A DNA stretch of 64,000 bases. It comes from Pseudobacillus lumedeiriae. Its GTDB lineage: Bacteria; Bacillota; Bacilli; Bacillales; Domibacillaceae. The notes beneath the pieces are model-generated. The model did no database searches and was not told the origin of the DNA. It was given only the letters and a program-made list of their open reading frames with translations. A program made the translations under genes and the position numbers. The stretch spans positions 1 through 64,000 of the forward strand of contig NZ_JAUIYO010000014.1 of the NCBI RefSeq assembly GCF_044891285.1, given 5' to 3'. Of the stretch, positions 17,601-25,058 are shown one piece after another; within the stretch, counting starts at the first letter, position 1; every line of letters starts with the position of its first letter.

Positions 17601-19822
17601 CTGCGGCTTCTATTCAAATGGTTAACAATAGTGAACAATTGATCTTCAATTCGTTGCGAGAATTTCACAAGCAGCCGTCCGATCGTTACATGAGTCTGCT
17701 CCCGCTCACCTTCAGTCATTGTAGAGTAAACAGCCTGTTGGACACGGTCATGTAGAAAAGTATAAGCAGGAGGCTGTTCTTCAAGCAGACCCTGTTCCTC
17801 CTCTGGATAAATCCATTTATACCACTCATCATTCGGAAGAATTAATCCAGATTCTAATGCTGCCCATAAGTCATTAGCTGTTTCTTTATACGGCTTCTGT
17901 GAAATAATAGACAAGGTCTTCAAATCAAAAGGGCTCCCAATGCACGAGGCAAGCTTCAATATATGCTGAGTTGCCTCGGGAAGCAGGCGGATTCTGTCTA
18001 CTATAAAGTCAATGATATGATCTTTCATCGGGGTTTCAGTGATCTTTTCATATTGAACAGCCCACTTTCCTTTCTTTGGCTGTAAAATGATATGACCATC
18101 CTCGTAATAGGATTGAAGCAGCTGTCTCGTGTAAAAAGGGTTTCCTTGTGTAATTCGATGCATGAATAGCGCTAGTTCTTCCACATGCCGTCCGCTGTCC
18201 ATTAGTGAATCGCTCAGCCAATCATAGATCGTATCTCTAGAGAGATGTTCTAGAGGAATGTCAACAAATGGCACGGCTTCGTTCTTAAGGGTCTGAATGG
18301 TCTTCTGTAGCGGATGATGATCAGTTACTTCATTATGGCGAAAGGCACCGATCATCATTAAATAGCCGCTGTTTGCATGAGTGAGCAAATATTCTAACAA
18401 TTCGAGAGAACAGATATCAGCCCATTGCAAATCATCAAGAAATATGACGAGCGGATGGTCTTTTGCAGCGAAGATATTGATAAATCTGGTAAATATGAAA
18501 AAAAACCTTTCTTGCGTATCGATGGATGAATCTTCCTGCATGATGTTTTCTTCACCCATCAGCCACTTGAGTTCAGGAATAAAAGAGGCGATGACTGCGG
18601 TATGGATAGGGAGCTCATCTTTCAATTTTTGTTTCCATCGCTCAATTTGAGCTGGACTTTCCGTCATAATTTGCCGGATTAATGATTGCAAGGCAGAGAT
18701 GATTGGCGCAAGGGGAATATGTCTTTGCATTTGATCGAATTTCCCCGATATAAAATAGCCTTTTTTCTTAATGAGAGGCTTCTGTATTTCATTGACAAGT
18801 GCAGTCTTTCCGATCCCTGCTGGTCCTGGAATAAAGACGATGCCAAGCTCTCCGCTGCTAACTTTAGAAAACATGGCTTGAATTTGTTTAATTTCTTCTT
18901 GGCGGCCATACAACTGCCGGGCTGTTACGAATATATTCAGATCATCGTGCTGTCCTAGTGGAAATGTTTTAATCTCTCCGAATGCATAATATTGGCTTAA
19001 GCAGTTACTTAAATCTTCACGTACCCCCCAAGCGCTCTTGTATCTCGCTTCTGGAGATTTATCCATTAGTTTCATTATTAAATTTGAAATTTGTTTAGGA
19101 AGGTCCTTTCTGAAAGTCCACGGTTCGGCCGGTATTTTCGCAAGATGAGCATGAACCAATTGAGCAGGATCTTCTTGTGAAAAAGGGAGGACGCCGGTAA
19201 ATAATCGGTACAAGATGACTCCAAGAGAGTATAAGTCGGTTCGATAATCAATCGAACGATTCATTCGTCCCGTCTGCTCTGGAGAAATATAGGATAAATG
19301 TCCACCAATCCCATCCGTACGTATCACCGTCGGATAGCTTTCTTGTTTCAATGATGTAGAATCATTTAAGCCAGTTACTTTAACGGCATATGTATTTTTT
19401 GATAGAAGAAAATGTTCTGGGTTTACGTTTTTATGAATGAGTTGCTGCTGATGCAGACTAAAGAGAGCAGTGGCCAAGCTTTTTGCAATTTCCAAGCCGT
19501 TCCGGATCATAACTCGCTGCTGATTATTAAGCAGCTCTTCTAACGTAATACCTGAAAAATATTCATAGATAAAGTAACGTGTATTCAAATGCTGAATCAT
19601 TTGGATAGGCCGGAGAACATACTCTGATTTCAATTGTCGGCTAATATGGAATTCATGGATGGCGGAAGCTGTTTGTTGGGGGGACGGGTCTGTACTTTTC
19701 CCCACTTTAATTAATACTCGTTTACCTGTTTCAATAGAGTAGGCCTTATAAAATAAGCTGTTCGTATTTTCAGTTTCAATGCCAATCACTTGAAATCCAG
19801 GTAGTTTGATTGGATGATTCAA
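14612..19822 (-). CDS. giant sensor: kinase-like, AAA/STAND ATPase, GAF, histidine kinase
   Basis: The 1736-residue protein has an N-terminal Ser/Thr-kinase-like domain (about 1-290) and an AAA/STAND ATPase with P-loop GPAGIGKTAL (about 333-342) and Walker B VIFLDDLQWAD. A long helical TPR-like stretch follows, then a GAF domain (about 1300-1450), coiled coil, HisKA (NISHDLRAP, near residue 1510) and a HATPase with N, G1 (DTGSGIP) and G2 (GHGLGLS) boxes. It belongs to the trifunctional HstK-like sensors best known in cyanobacteria. The kinase-like domain reads HKN where HRD is expected and lacks DFG, so it may be a pseudokinase. No membrane segments. It is the likely partner of the OmpR-type regulator upstream. 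Confidence 0.92.
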   Translation of the reverse strand: MNHPIKLPGFQVIGIETENTNSLFYKAYSIETGKRVLIKVGKSTDPSPQQTASAIHEFHISRQLKSEYVLRPIQMIQHLNTRYFIYEYFSGITLEELLNNQQRVMIRNGLEIAKSLATALFSLHQQQLIHKNVNPEHFLLSKNTYAVKVTGLNDSTSLKQESYPTVIRTDGIGGHLSYISPEQTGRMNRSIDYRTDLYSLGVILYRLFTGVLPFSQEDPAQLVHAHLAKIPAEPWTFRKDLPKQISNLIMKLMDKSPEARYKSAWGVREDLSNCLSQYYAFGEIKTFPLGQHDDLNIFVTARQLYGRQEEIKQIQAMFSKVSSGELGIVFIPGPAGIGKTALVNEIQKPLIKKKGYFISGKFDQMQRHIPLAPIISALQSLIRQIMTESPAQIERWKQKLKDELPIHTAVIASFIPELKWLMGEENIMQEDSSIDTQERFFFIFTRFINIFAAKDHPLVIFLDDLQWADICSLELLEYLLTHANSGYLMMIGAFRHNEVTDHHPLQKTIQTLKNEAVPFVDIPLEHLSRDTIYDWLSDSLMDSGRHVEELALFMHRITQGNPFYTRQLLQSYYEDGHIILQPKKGKWAVQYEKITETPMKDHIIDFIVDRIRLLPEATQHILKLASCIGSPFDLKTLSIISQKPYKETANDLWAALESGLILPNDEWYKWIYPEEEQGLLEEQPPAYTFLHDRVQQAVYSTMTEGEREQTHVTIGRLLVKFSQRIEDQLFTIVNHLNRSRSLLTSEEILELSEWNVQAGEKARASAAFVDALEYFQSAYDLTGPLWIEQYELTLRLMKGLGECQYVTSRFTEAEMTFDSLLQNSRSQADKLAIYNMKMTFYTHMHRVEEAVQSGIDGLKLFGIDFSRKTAKRDIVRELLLVKLALFRTGKEEILNLPNLVNKDKIDILNTMITMSAPAYLVDQNLAIVLMLRALRFTLKHGLTGISTLVIINYSLILSAGFRDFKGSHQFGRLALYLSEKSGDSEVKGHVQFVYGSFVNHWTGPISDSLNYLERSQRYCLDAGNVHLAGANSSFIAIILLIKGTPLNEVLKGLQNQIQFINQIQYPLSREFLHEVKEWVEFLNGNRPDHLWKLQPVMNDESAKIIYYTIRLQMAYLFNKGEYARQLLDLLIPMINKRLTLIIIPEYYFYHALWLARFYEEAESVWEKKRIFQTLKKHVNKLKQWADLSPQNYQHKYLLLKAEMRRLTMKKTNHEVLTFYSDSIRYAEQNGFIQDAAIANECAGRYFADLGFIELFHSFMRNAYQAFQKWGAKAKARQLIKESDDLTIKHIEDPRHSSFFDTHAALKATQSISKEIILDKLSGKLMQITMEYGGADRGILLYRKNNQFVLSEYKSLDELKPDLLKHQPVTGTGLISDKIVQFVDISKEPVVLDHAAMAGMFTDDPYVMNRKTKSLLCLPILNKGKVTGILYLENNKASHAFSKEKIQFLTFLSTQAAISIENAYLYEQMEHTIEKRTAELHEVNLNLEKLNQRLEQAEQSRKHFLENISHDLRAPISSIKGYIEAVLDGVAATEEEKARYLTKGLERVHDLHLLIHDLFELSQLESGQMQFNMDFISLDRFMDHLYRKFEYEIKQQGLSFKLVNHLQDREEKAPMIEMDIEKIEQVFTNLIMNALNYTASGEISLSFKKESHSDQVLIQIRDTGSGIPHSQLPYIFDRNYTSQGPYSQKKGHGLGLSICREIITYHRGEIWAESVEGVGTSFFITLPFFQYAEEFVY

Positions 19823-19850
19823 TTAAATTCACCTCTATGTTTAAAGAAAA

Positions 19851-19879
19851 CTTTAGCACGACTTTAACTAAACTTTAAC
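19851..19879. promoter_or_regulatory. three 11-bp-spaced direct repeats, candidate regulator boxes
   Basis: CTTTAGC (19851), CTTTAAC (19862) and CTTTAAC (19873) recur every 11 bases. OmpR/PhoP-family regulators bind such 11-bp direct repeats, typically ending about 20 bases before a -10 element. Here TATACC at 19900 lies 20 bases downstream, ahead of the SinI-like gene. The boxes also lie upstream of the divergent sensor gene. Confidence 0.5.
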
Positions 19880-19930
19880 TTTCCGTTCTATGATCTAGAT
19901 ATACCATTAACCATATCAGGGGGGAAGAAC

Positions 19931-20071
19931 ATGAAAAAAGTGTGTAAGCATACTCTTGATACTGAGCGGCAATTTGAAGAATGGCTGCGATTGCTAATGC
20001 AAGCAAAGGAACTTGGCCTGACAGTCGAGGAGGTTCGCTGTTTTTTACAGAATGCCCAAAAACACTCTTAA
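19931..20071 (+). CDS. SinI-like antirepressor
   Basis: The 46-residue product contains QFEEWLRLLMQAKELGLT followed by VEEVRCFLQNAQ. This is the SinI helix-turn-helix that intercalates with SinR (B. subtilis SinI reads EWVELMVEAKEANISPEEIRKYLL). The strong AGGGGGGAAG ribosome site supports the ATG. It has no DNA-binding domain. It lies on the + strand between the giant sensor and its response regulator, both on the - strand, and its end overlaps the regulator's end by four bases. A sinR gene lies 12 kb downstream beyond the eps operon. I expect it to bind that SinR and relieve eps repression. Confidence 0.82.
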   Translation: MKKVCKHTLDTERQFEEWLRLLMQAKELGLTVEEVRCFLQNAQKHS

Positions 20072-20778
20072 CTACTAAACTTGTAACCTAATCCTCTGAC
20101 AGTTAATATGAGGGCCGGCTTCGATGGATTCACTTCAATTTTCTTACGCAAATTGCTAATGTGAATCATAACTGTTCGATAGTCACCTAAGCTTTCTTCT
20201 CCCCATATACGATCAAAAAGCTGCTCTAAACTAAATACTCGATTTGGATGTTCGGCAAAAAGACATAATAATAAAAATTCTTTTGTTGATAGGGAGAGAG
20301 GTGCCCCATTTTTCTTCACAACACAATTTTCTTTTTCGATGATCAAGTCCCCGAATGTAATTATTTTTTGTTTAGCAGTAATGTCTACTGTCTTAGTATA
20401 ATCAGTTAAATCACGATAACGGCGTAAGTGCGCTTTCACTTTAGCTGCTAGAATGCTGGGACTAAAGGGTTTTATAATATAATCATCCCCGCCAATCCGA
20501 TGACCTAGAATCTGTTCGAAATCTCCCTCTCTGCCGCTTAAGAAAAGGATCGGGACATTTGTCAGGTTCCGTATGTGCTGGCACACTTCAAATCCATCCA
20601 TATCAGGCAGGTTAACATCCAATATAATAAGTTCTGGTTTTTGCTGCTTAGTTAGTTGAATGGCTGTTTTTCCATCGCCGGCAAATATGAGATGGAATCC
20701 TTCTTTCTCTAAATAGAGCTTTTGGATTTCTTGTATATCCGGGTCATCGTCAACGAGTAAAATGGTTTCCCTAGGCAC
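20068..20778 (-). CDS. OmpR/PhoB-family response regulator
   Basis: The 236-residue protein has a receiver domain with acidic pocket DDD (residues 10-12), phospho-acceptor Asp54 in LIILDVNLPDMDG, conserved Ser and Lys (KPFSPSILAAKV). A C-terminal winged helix follows (GDYRTVMIHISNLRKKIE, VRGLGYKF). It is encoded upstream of the giant histidine kinase on the same strand, separated by the antisense SinI-like gene. The pair therefore likely forms a two-component system. GAGGAAAC-type ribosome site precedes the ATG. Confidence 0.92.
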   Translation of the reverse strand: MPRETILLVDDDPDIQEIQKLYLEKEGFHLIFAGDGKTAIQLTKQQKPELIILDVNLPDMDGFEVCQHIRNLTNVPILFLSGREGDFEQILGHRIGGDDYIIKPFSPSILAAKVKAHLRRYRDLTDYTKTVDITAKQKIITFGDLIIEKENCVVKKNGAPLSLSTKEFLLLCLFAEHPNRVFSLEQLFDRIWGEESLGDYRTVMIHISNLRKKIEVNPSKPALILTVRGLGYKFSS

Positions 20779-21096
20779 GAAGTTTCCTCCTTTTCTTTAG
20801 ATATTCCTTTATTTGGATATATAGTTTTAATTTATAACAATTATACAATAAATTGGAATAGATAAACCTATCTTTTCCTAGGTACATAAGACTAATTTGA
20901 TCTTCCTGTATGACTGGAGGTCCAATCTGTCTATGATCTCCAGCCAATCAGTTATGTGTCTATGATGTAAGAAAATCCTTCTTTTTCTTATGTGACTCTT
21001 TAATCTGGCATTCTATTATATAAGTACACTCCCTTGATCATTTTGATTCATTATAGCGTATATTAGGGGTTTTATTATATATAACAATGAAATTTC
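20779..21096. other. long intergenic region upstream of eps
   Basis: No gene is visible. The DNA is AT-rich and includes a nearly repeated word, CTGTCTATGATCT (about 20927) and GTGTCTATGATGT (about 20957). It may hold distal eps regulatory sites and the response regulator promoter. Confidence 0.4.
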
Positions 21097-21112
21097 GTTC
21101 TTTATACAGAAC
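21097..21112. promoter_or_regulatory. SinR-type operator 1 of eps
   Basis: GTTCTTTATACAGAAC is a perfect palindrome of the SinR half-site GTTCTYT (GTTCT-N6-AGAAC). It lies about 45 bases upstream of the eps -10 element. SinR is known to bind such sites in front of B. subtilis eps. Confidence 0.75.
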
Positions 21113-21132
21113 AAAATGGTGCTAAAGCTCCA

Positions 21133-21161
21133 TTATTGCAAAAGAAATAATATGCTATAAT
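21133..21161 (+). promoter_or_regulatory. eps operon promoter with extended -10
   Basis: TATAAT at 21156-21161 is preceded by TGC, an extended -10. A weak -35 (TTATTG, 21133-21138) lies 17 bases upstream. The promoter is bracketed by SinR-type operators at 21097 and 21177. Confidence 0.6.
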
Positions 21162-21176
21162 CTCTATAAATTATAT

Positions 21177-21214
21177 GTTCTTTATAAAGAACAACCATTG
21201 GTTTTTTGTTCTCT
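21177..21214. promoter_or_regulatory. SinR-type operators 2 and 3 of eps
   Basis: GTTCTTTATAAAGAAC (21177-21192) is a perfect palindrome that starts 80 bases after operator 1, and a single half-site GTTCTCT follows at 21208-21214. Both lie just downstream of the promoter, where bound SinR would block transcription. Confidence 0.75.
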
Positions 21215-21291
21215 GTAAAAAATAGAAAGGAAAGCAAGATGCTGATTGCGATCTCATTGCTTTCGAGTGATTTAATTAGGAAAGGAAGAAG

Positions 21292-22224
21292 ATGATGAAG
21301 GTATTGATCACAGGAGGGGCCGGATTTATTGGTTCACATATTACAGAGGAATTGCTTTTGCAGCATCATCAAGTAGCGGTAGTGGATAATTTGTCCTCTG
21401 GGAAAAGAAGTCAGGTTCCTCTAGAAGCAGACTTTTATGAAGAAGACATTAGAAAGCGAGGGCTCGATAACATTTTTTCGGATTTTCAACCCGATTGTGT
21501 CATCCACTTGGCCGCTCAAGTATCTGTATCTAAGTCACTTCAAGCGCCGTTCAAAGACGGTGAAGAGAATATTTTAGCTACGATTAATGTGCTGCAGTGC
21601 TGTGTGAAACATCATGTGAAAAAACTAATTTTTTCTTCCACTGCGGCTTTATATGGCAGTCCAAAGTATTTACCGATTGATGAACAGCATGGCGTCAAGC
21701 CTATTTCTTTTTATGGATTATCAAAGAAGATTGCAGAATCCTATATTAAAATGTTTTCTGACATTCATGGTTTGACGTATACCATTTTGCGTTATGCCAA
21801 TGTTTACGGCATGAAACAAGATGCAAATGGAGAAGCGGGTGTCGTATCTACTTTTATTGAGCGGCTTTTAACGAATCAACCGCTCCACATTTTCGGAGAC
21901 GGAACCCAAACGAGGGATTTTATTTTCGTGAAAGACGTAGCAAAAGCAAATGTAGCGGCTTTAACGAAGGGAGAAAATGAAATCATGAATATTAGTACGG
22001 AAAAACAAACGTCCATCTTGGATATTGTTAATGAATTAAAAGCAATTACTTACAGCGATATTTCACCTGTTTTTGATCATGAGCGGCAAGGTGACATTAA
22101 AAGCAGTTGCTTATCAAATAAAAAAGCAGCACATGTGCTGAAATGGAAGCCCGTTTATTCATTGACAAACGGCTTAAAAGAAACGATCGGCTTTTATCAA
22201 AAAGAAATGATCGCATCAAGCTGA
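21292..22224 (+). CDS. NAD-dependent epimerase/dehydratase (UDP-sugar epimerase type)
   Basis: The 310-residue short-chain dehydrogenase has the Rossmann motif GGAGFIGSH at the N-terminus, SSTAALYG around residue 115 and the catalytic YGLSK near residue 143. It then has FGDGTQTRDFIFVKDVA. This is the UDP-glucose 4-epimerase/dTDP-glucose dehydratase superfamily, supplying activated sugars. It is the first gene of the eps operon. GGAAAGGAAG precedes paired ATGs. The exact sugar cannot be read. Confidence 0.88.
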   Translation: MMKVLITGGAGFIGSHITEELLLQHHQVAVVDNLSSGKRSQVPLEADFYEEDIRKRGLDNIFSDFQPDCVIHLAAQVSVSKSLQAPFKDGEENILATINVLQCCVKHHVKKLIFSSTAALYGSPKYLPIDEQHGVKPISFYGLSKKIAESYIKMFSDIHGLTYTILRYANVYGMKQDANGEAGVVSTFIERLLTNQPLHIFGDGTQTRDFIFVKDVAKANVAALTKGENEIMNISTEKQTSILDIVNELKAITYSDISPVFDHERQGDIKSSCLSNKKAAHVLKWKPVYSLTNGLKETIGFYQKEMIASS

Positions 22225-22244
22225 AGAAAGAAAGGAGGATTATT

Positions 22245-23009
22245 GTGCAGGAAGGGCTGACAATCAAAGATTTTTTTTATTTGATTAAAAAAAGAATCAT
22301 CATGATCAGTATGACGATGACTATTGTCACGCTTATGACTGGTGTTATTATTCTCTTTCTTTTTAAGCCGGTGTATGAGGCGAAGGAATATATTTTAATA
22401 GGTGATTTGCATAACACGGATAGAGAAAATTCTTATGAAGAAACACAAAAAATTCCAAGAATGATGGCTTCCTCTATCGACTTTATTAAGAGCCCGATCG
22501 TTCTAGATGCAGTGAAAAAAGAACTCGGCTTACATGACACGCCTTTAGAAAAAAAACTATTCATTGAAAATAATAAGGATTCCCAAATTGTTACGATTAC
22601 TGCTAAAGATCAGAACGCGGAGCTGGCTAGAAAGATTGCAAAGACTACCGTTTTTATATCTATCGAAAAAATGAACACTCTTTTGAAGTTTGATGGGGCG
22701 AAAATTTTGGAAAAAAGTGACGATTTAATAGAAAAAAACAATATCGCTGCTGCATTGGTAATTGCTCTTATTGTGGGGATGTTCTCAGGAGTCGGTCTGG
22801 CAGTCGTTCGGGAACAATTAGATGACTCGATAAAAAGTGAGAAAACAGTGGAAGATCTGCTCGATGTGCCGCTTTTGGGGGAGTTTTCTGACAAGGCAAA
22901 AATCCGAAAAAGCAGACGGGAGATCCCTTTTTATGACGACAAAGAAAGGAGAGAGGTCCATGCTAAGGAAAAGACAAACCAAGCGGATCGAGCAACTACA
23001 ATTTCCTGA
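22245..23009 (+). CDS. Wzz/YveK-type polysaccharide chain-length or kinase-activator protein
   Basis: This 254-residue protein has a short cytoplasmic N-terminus, membrane helix 1 (about residues 17-37), an extracellular region and helix 2 (about 165-185), then a cytoplasmic tail. That is the Wzz/CapA/YveK (EpsA) layout in which the protein regulates chain length and activates a BY-kinase. The GTG start at 22245 follows AAAGGAGG; the upstream frame extension lies inside the epimerase gene. It overlaps the next gene by 50 bases. The extracellular part is short for the family. Confidence 0.82.
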   Translation: MQEGLTIKDFFYLIKKRIIMISMTMTIVTLMTGVIILFLFKPVYEAKEYILIGDLHNTDRENSYEETQKIPRMMASSIDFIKSPIVLDAVKKELGLHDTPLEKKLFIENNKDSQIVTITAKDQNAELARKIAKTTVFISIEKMNTLLKFDGAKILEKSDDLIEKNNIAAALVIALIVGMFSGVGLAVVREQLDDSIKSEKTVEDLLDVPLLGEFSDKAKIRKSRREIPFYDDKERREVHAKEKTNQADRATTIS

Positions 23010-23580
23010 AAAGTGGAAAAATACAGAGCAGATGAGAATCGTTCGATCGCATATCCAGCAGGCCTTCCATTATGAAAAGCCTGTATTAATGATCACTTCT
23101 CCTGAAGAAAATGAACTTCAGCCGCTTGTTTCCTCCAAGCTGGCTAGTTCATTCGCTGAAACCGGGAAAAAAGTGCTGCTTGTCGATGGCAATTTCCGAA
23201 AACCGGCTTTGCATAAATTATTTGAGATTCACAACATGACAGGACTGGGCAATGTATTAATGGGCGAAGAAGGAGCGGCTAGTGAAGTATTTATTCAACA
23301 TCTCTACGTTCTGCCCGCCGGTCCCTTTCCTATCTATCCCAAATATTTAGAAAGGTTCAAGTCATTCATTCATGTATGGCAGAACGATTATGATGTTGTT
23401 ATTTTAGAAGCTCCAGCATGTTTAGAAGTGGCAGATGCTCAAATTCTTTCAACGGCTTGTAACGGTGTAATTCTTGTCATTCAAGCGAACCAAACGAAAA
23501 AAGAAGATGCCCTGAAAGCTAAAAAGATGTTAGAAAGAGCGGGCAGTTGTATTTTAGGAGCGATTTATCAAACAAGTTGA
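22960..23580 (+). CDS. BY-kinase-like protein (EpsB/CapB type) lacking the P-loop
   Basis: The 206-residue protein has the BY-kinase fold: ITS (45-47), FAETGKKVLLVDGNFRKP (Walker A' region, 65-82), MTGLGNVL and VVILEAPA (degenerate Walker B). The canonical P-loop GEGKST should follow ITS; instead residues 47-57 read SPEENELQPLV. The C-terminal tyrosine cluster is also missing. It is therefore unlikely to bind ATP normally. It starts ATG 22960 with AAAGGAGAGAGG, inside the Wzz-like gene. It probably acts as a non-catalytic partner, or EPS export is regulated another way. Confidence 0.82.
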   Translation: MLRKRQTKRIEQLQFPEKWKNTEQMRIVRSHIQQAFHYEKPVLMITSPEENELQPLVSSKLASSFAETGKKVLLVDGNFRKPALHKLFEIHNMTGLGNVLMGEEGAASEVFIQHLYVLPAGPFPIYPKYLERFKSFIHVWQNDYDVVILEAPACLEVADAQILSTACNGVILVIQANQTKKEDALKAKKMLERAGSCILGAIYQTS

Positions 23581-23600
23581 AGTAATGCAGGTGATGATGG

Positions 23601-25058
23601 ATGGGTAATGGAGGAAAGAACTCGATTGGTAAAAATGTGTTTCATTTGTTTTATAGCACCGCTTTTTCTAGCGGCTTAAATGCTCTGACACTCATACTTC
23701 TCGCACATTATCTTGAATCCCACAGTTATGGGATGCTTAGTGTTGCGCTGGCATTTGCACTGATTATGGGCTATTTCACGGATGCAGGAATAAGCGTCGG
23801 CGTACTTCGGGAAGGATCGAAAAAAGGAATTCATTTATCAGCTGTTATTTCTTCCTATATTAAAATCCGCGTCGTATTATTAGGCATTACATTTGCAGCG
23901 GGTTTTTTCCTTATCCAGCTGCTTTATCAGAATCAGCCGGATTTAGTAAAAATTATGTATTGTTTAATTTTTCCAATGGTAACAGGGTTAGCTATGCAAA
24001 GTATTAGTATCACCTATTTTCAACTGGTGGAGGAAATGCAGCATTTAGGGATGATCCGCATTTGCTCGGCTGTACTTCTTGTTGTTTCTATCTCATTGGG
24101 CATGCTTTTTTCACTGCAGCCGAACGTTGTATGTTTTTTATACGGCTGTTCCTATTTGCTCGCAGGAATGGGCGGAATATATTTAATGAGCAAACGAGTA
24201 GTGATCTGTTTTAAAAGTGTGTTTCATAAGGAACTGCTGAAAAATATTCTGTCCTTTATTATCAGCGGATTATTGATCGTTATTCTGCCGCAGCTGGGGC
24301 CGATTATCCTAGAAAAGACGTTAACGTTACAACAGGTTGGTTTTTTTGCTGTCGCTTATCGGATTCCTTCTGCTTTGTACCAAATTCCCGGCATATTGGC
24401 AGGAGCTTTCTATCCAGCTTTGTTTAAAAGTTATAACAATAAAGGAATGACAGAGCATTTGCAGCTACATATGGTCCAGATTAAACTGATGGGGTTAACC
24501 GGCATGGCGATGACGATTCCCTTGTATTACATGCCAGAGATGATCATTGGGTCACTGTTCGGGGAGAAGTGGATGTTTGCGGCCAGCGCTTTACGAGTAT
24601 TGTCTTTTCTGCTCGTGCTGCAAAGTATAAACGTGGCTTTGGCTGACGGGCTGACAACAAAAGATTTGCAATCACGCCGCACGATTGTCCAGGCAGCCGC
24701 TGTCGCTGGAGGGGTGGGGTTTTATATTTTTTTGAGCGGGCAGTACGGGATAGAAGGAGCGGCTTTCGCCGGTGTGTCTGTCGAGATTCTTTCCTTGGCT
24801 GGTTTCTGGCTGTTAAACCCAGCGAGAAAAACTTTGGCAATAAAAGTGTTGTTTCCTTATCTTGGTTCATTTGCTGTTTTGTTTTCCGTCTTTACATACT
24901 TTGCTCCCGCTCGGCCAGTCCTTGCCGCTGCCCTACATTTGTTTTGTCTTTTCGTCATCCTAGCGGCGGATTCAGAGTTAACACAAAAGTTAACGGGGAT
25001 GACTCGTAAAAAGCACAGCGCAGCGGAACGAGAGGTGAAAAATGAAACTTCTTCATGA
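23601..25058 (+). CDS. Wzx-type polysaccharide flippase (MATE/MOP family)
   Basis: The 485-residue protein has about 12-14 membrane helices and a hydrophilic C-terminus. It matches the polysaccharide transporter (MVF/PST) family that flips lipid-linked repeat units across the membrane. The ribosome site is AGGTGATG. It overlaps the next gene by 17 bases. Its neighbours are the Wzz, kinase-like and Wzy genes, as in Wzy-dependent assembly. Confidence 0.88.
   Translation: MGNGGKNSIGKNVFHLFYSTAFSSGLNALTLILLAHYLESHSYGMLSVALAFALIMGYFTDAGISVGVLREGSKKGIHLSAVISSYIKIRVVLLGITFAAGFFLIQLLYQNQPDLVKIMYCLIFPMVTGLAMQSISITYFQLVEEMQHLGMIRICSAVLLVVSISLGMLFSLQPNVVCFLYGCSYLLAGMGGIYLMSKRVVICFKSVFHKELLKNILSFIISGLLIVILPQLGPIILEKTLTLQQVGFFAVAYRIPSALYQIPGILAGAFYPALFKSYNNKGMTEHLQLHMVQIKLMGLTGMAMTIPLYYMPEMIIGSLFGEKWMFAASALRVLSFLLVLQSINVALADGLTTKDLQSRRTIVQAAAVAGGVGFYIFLSGQYGIEGAAFAGVSVEILSLAGFWLLNPARKTLAIKVLFPYLGSFAVLFSVFTYFAPARPVLAAALHLFCLFVILAADSELTQKLTGMTRKKHSAAEREVKNETSS

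Noticed and set aside
20880..20905. GGTACATAAGACTAA, partly like a reversed Ter site.
   Set aside because: The ACTAA block is in the wrong orientation and the A/T-rich arm does not match.
21868..22244. Upstream in-frame extension of the Wzz-like gene from 22143.
   Set aside because: It lies within the epimerase gene; GTG 22245 has the AAAGGAGG ribosome site.
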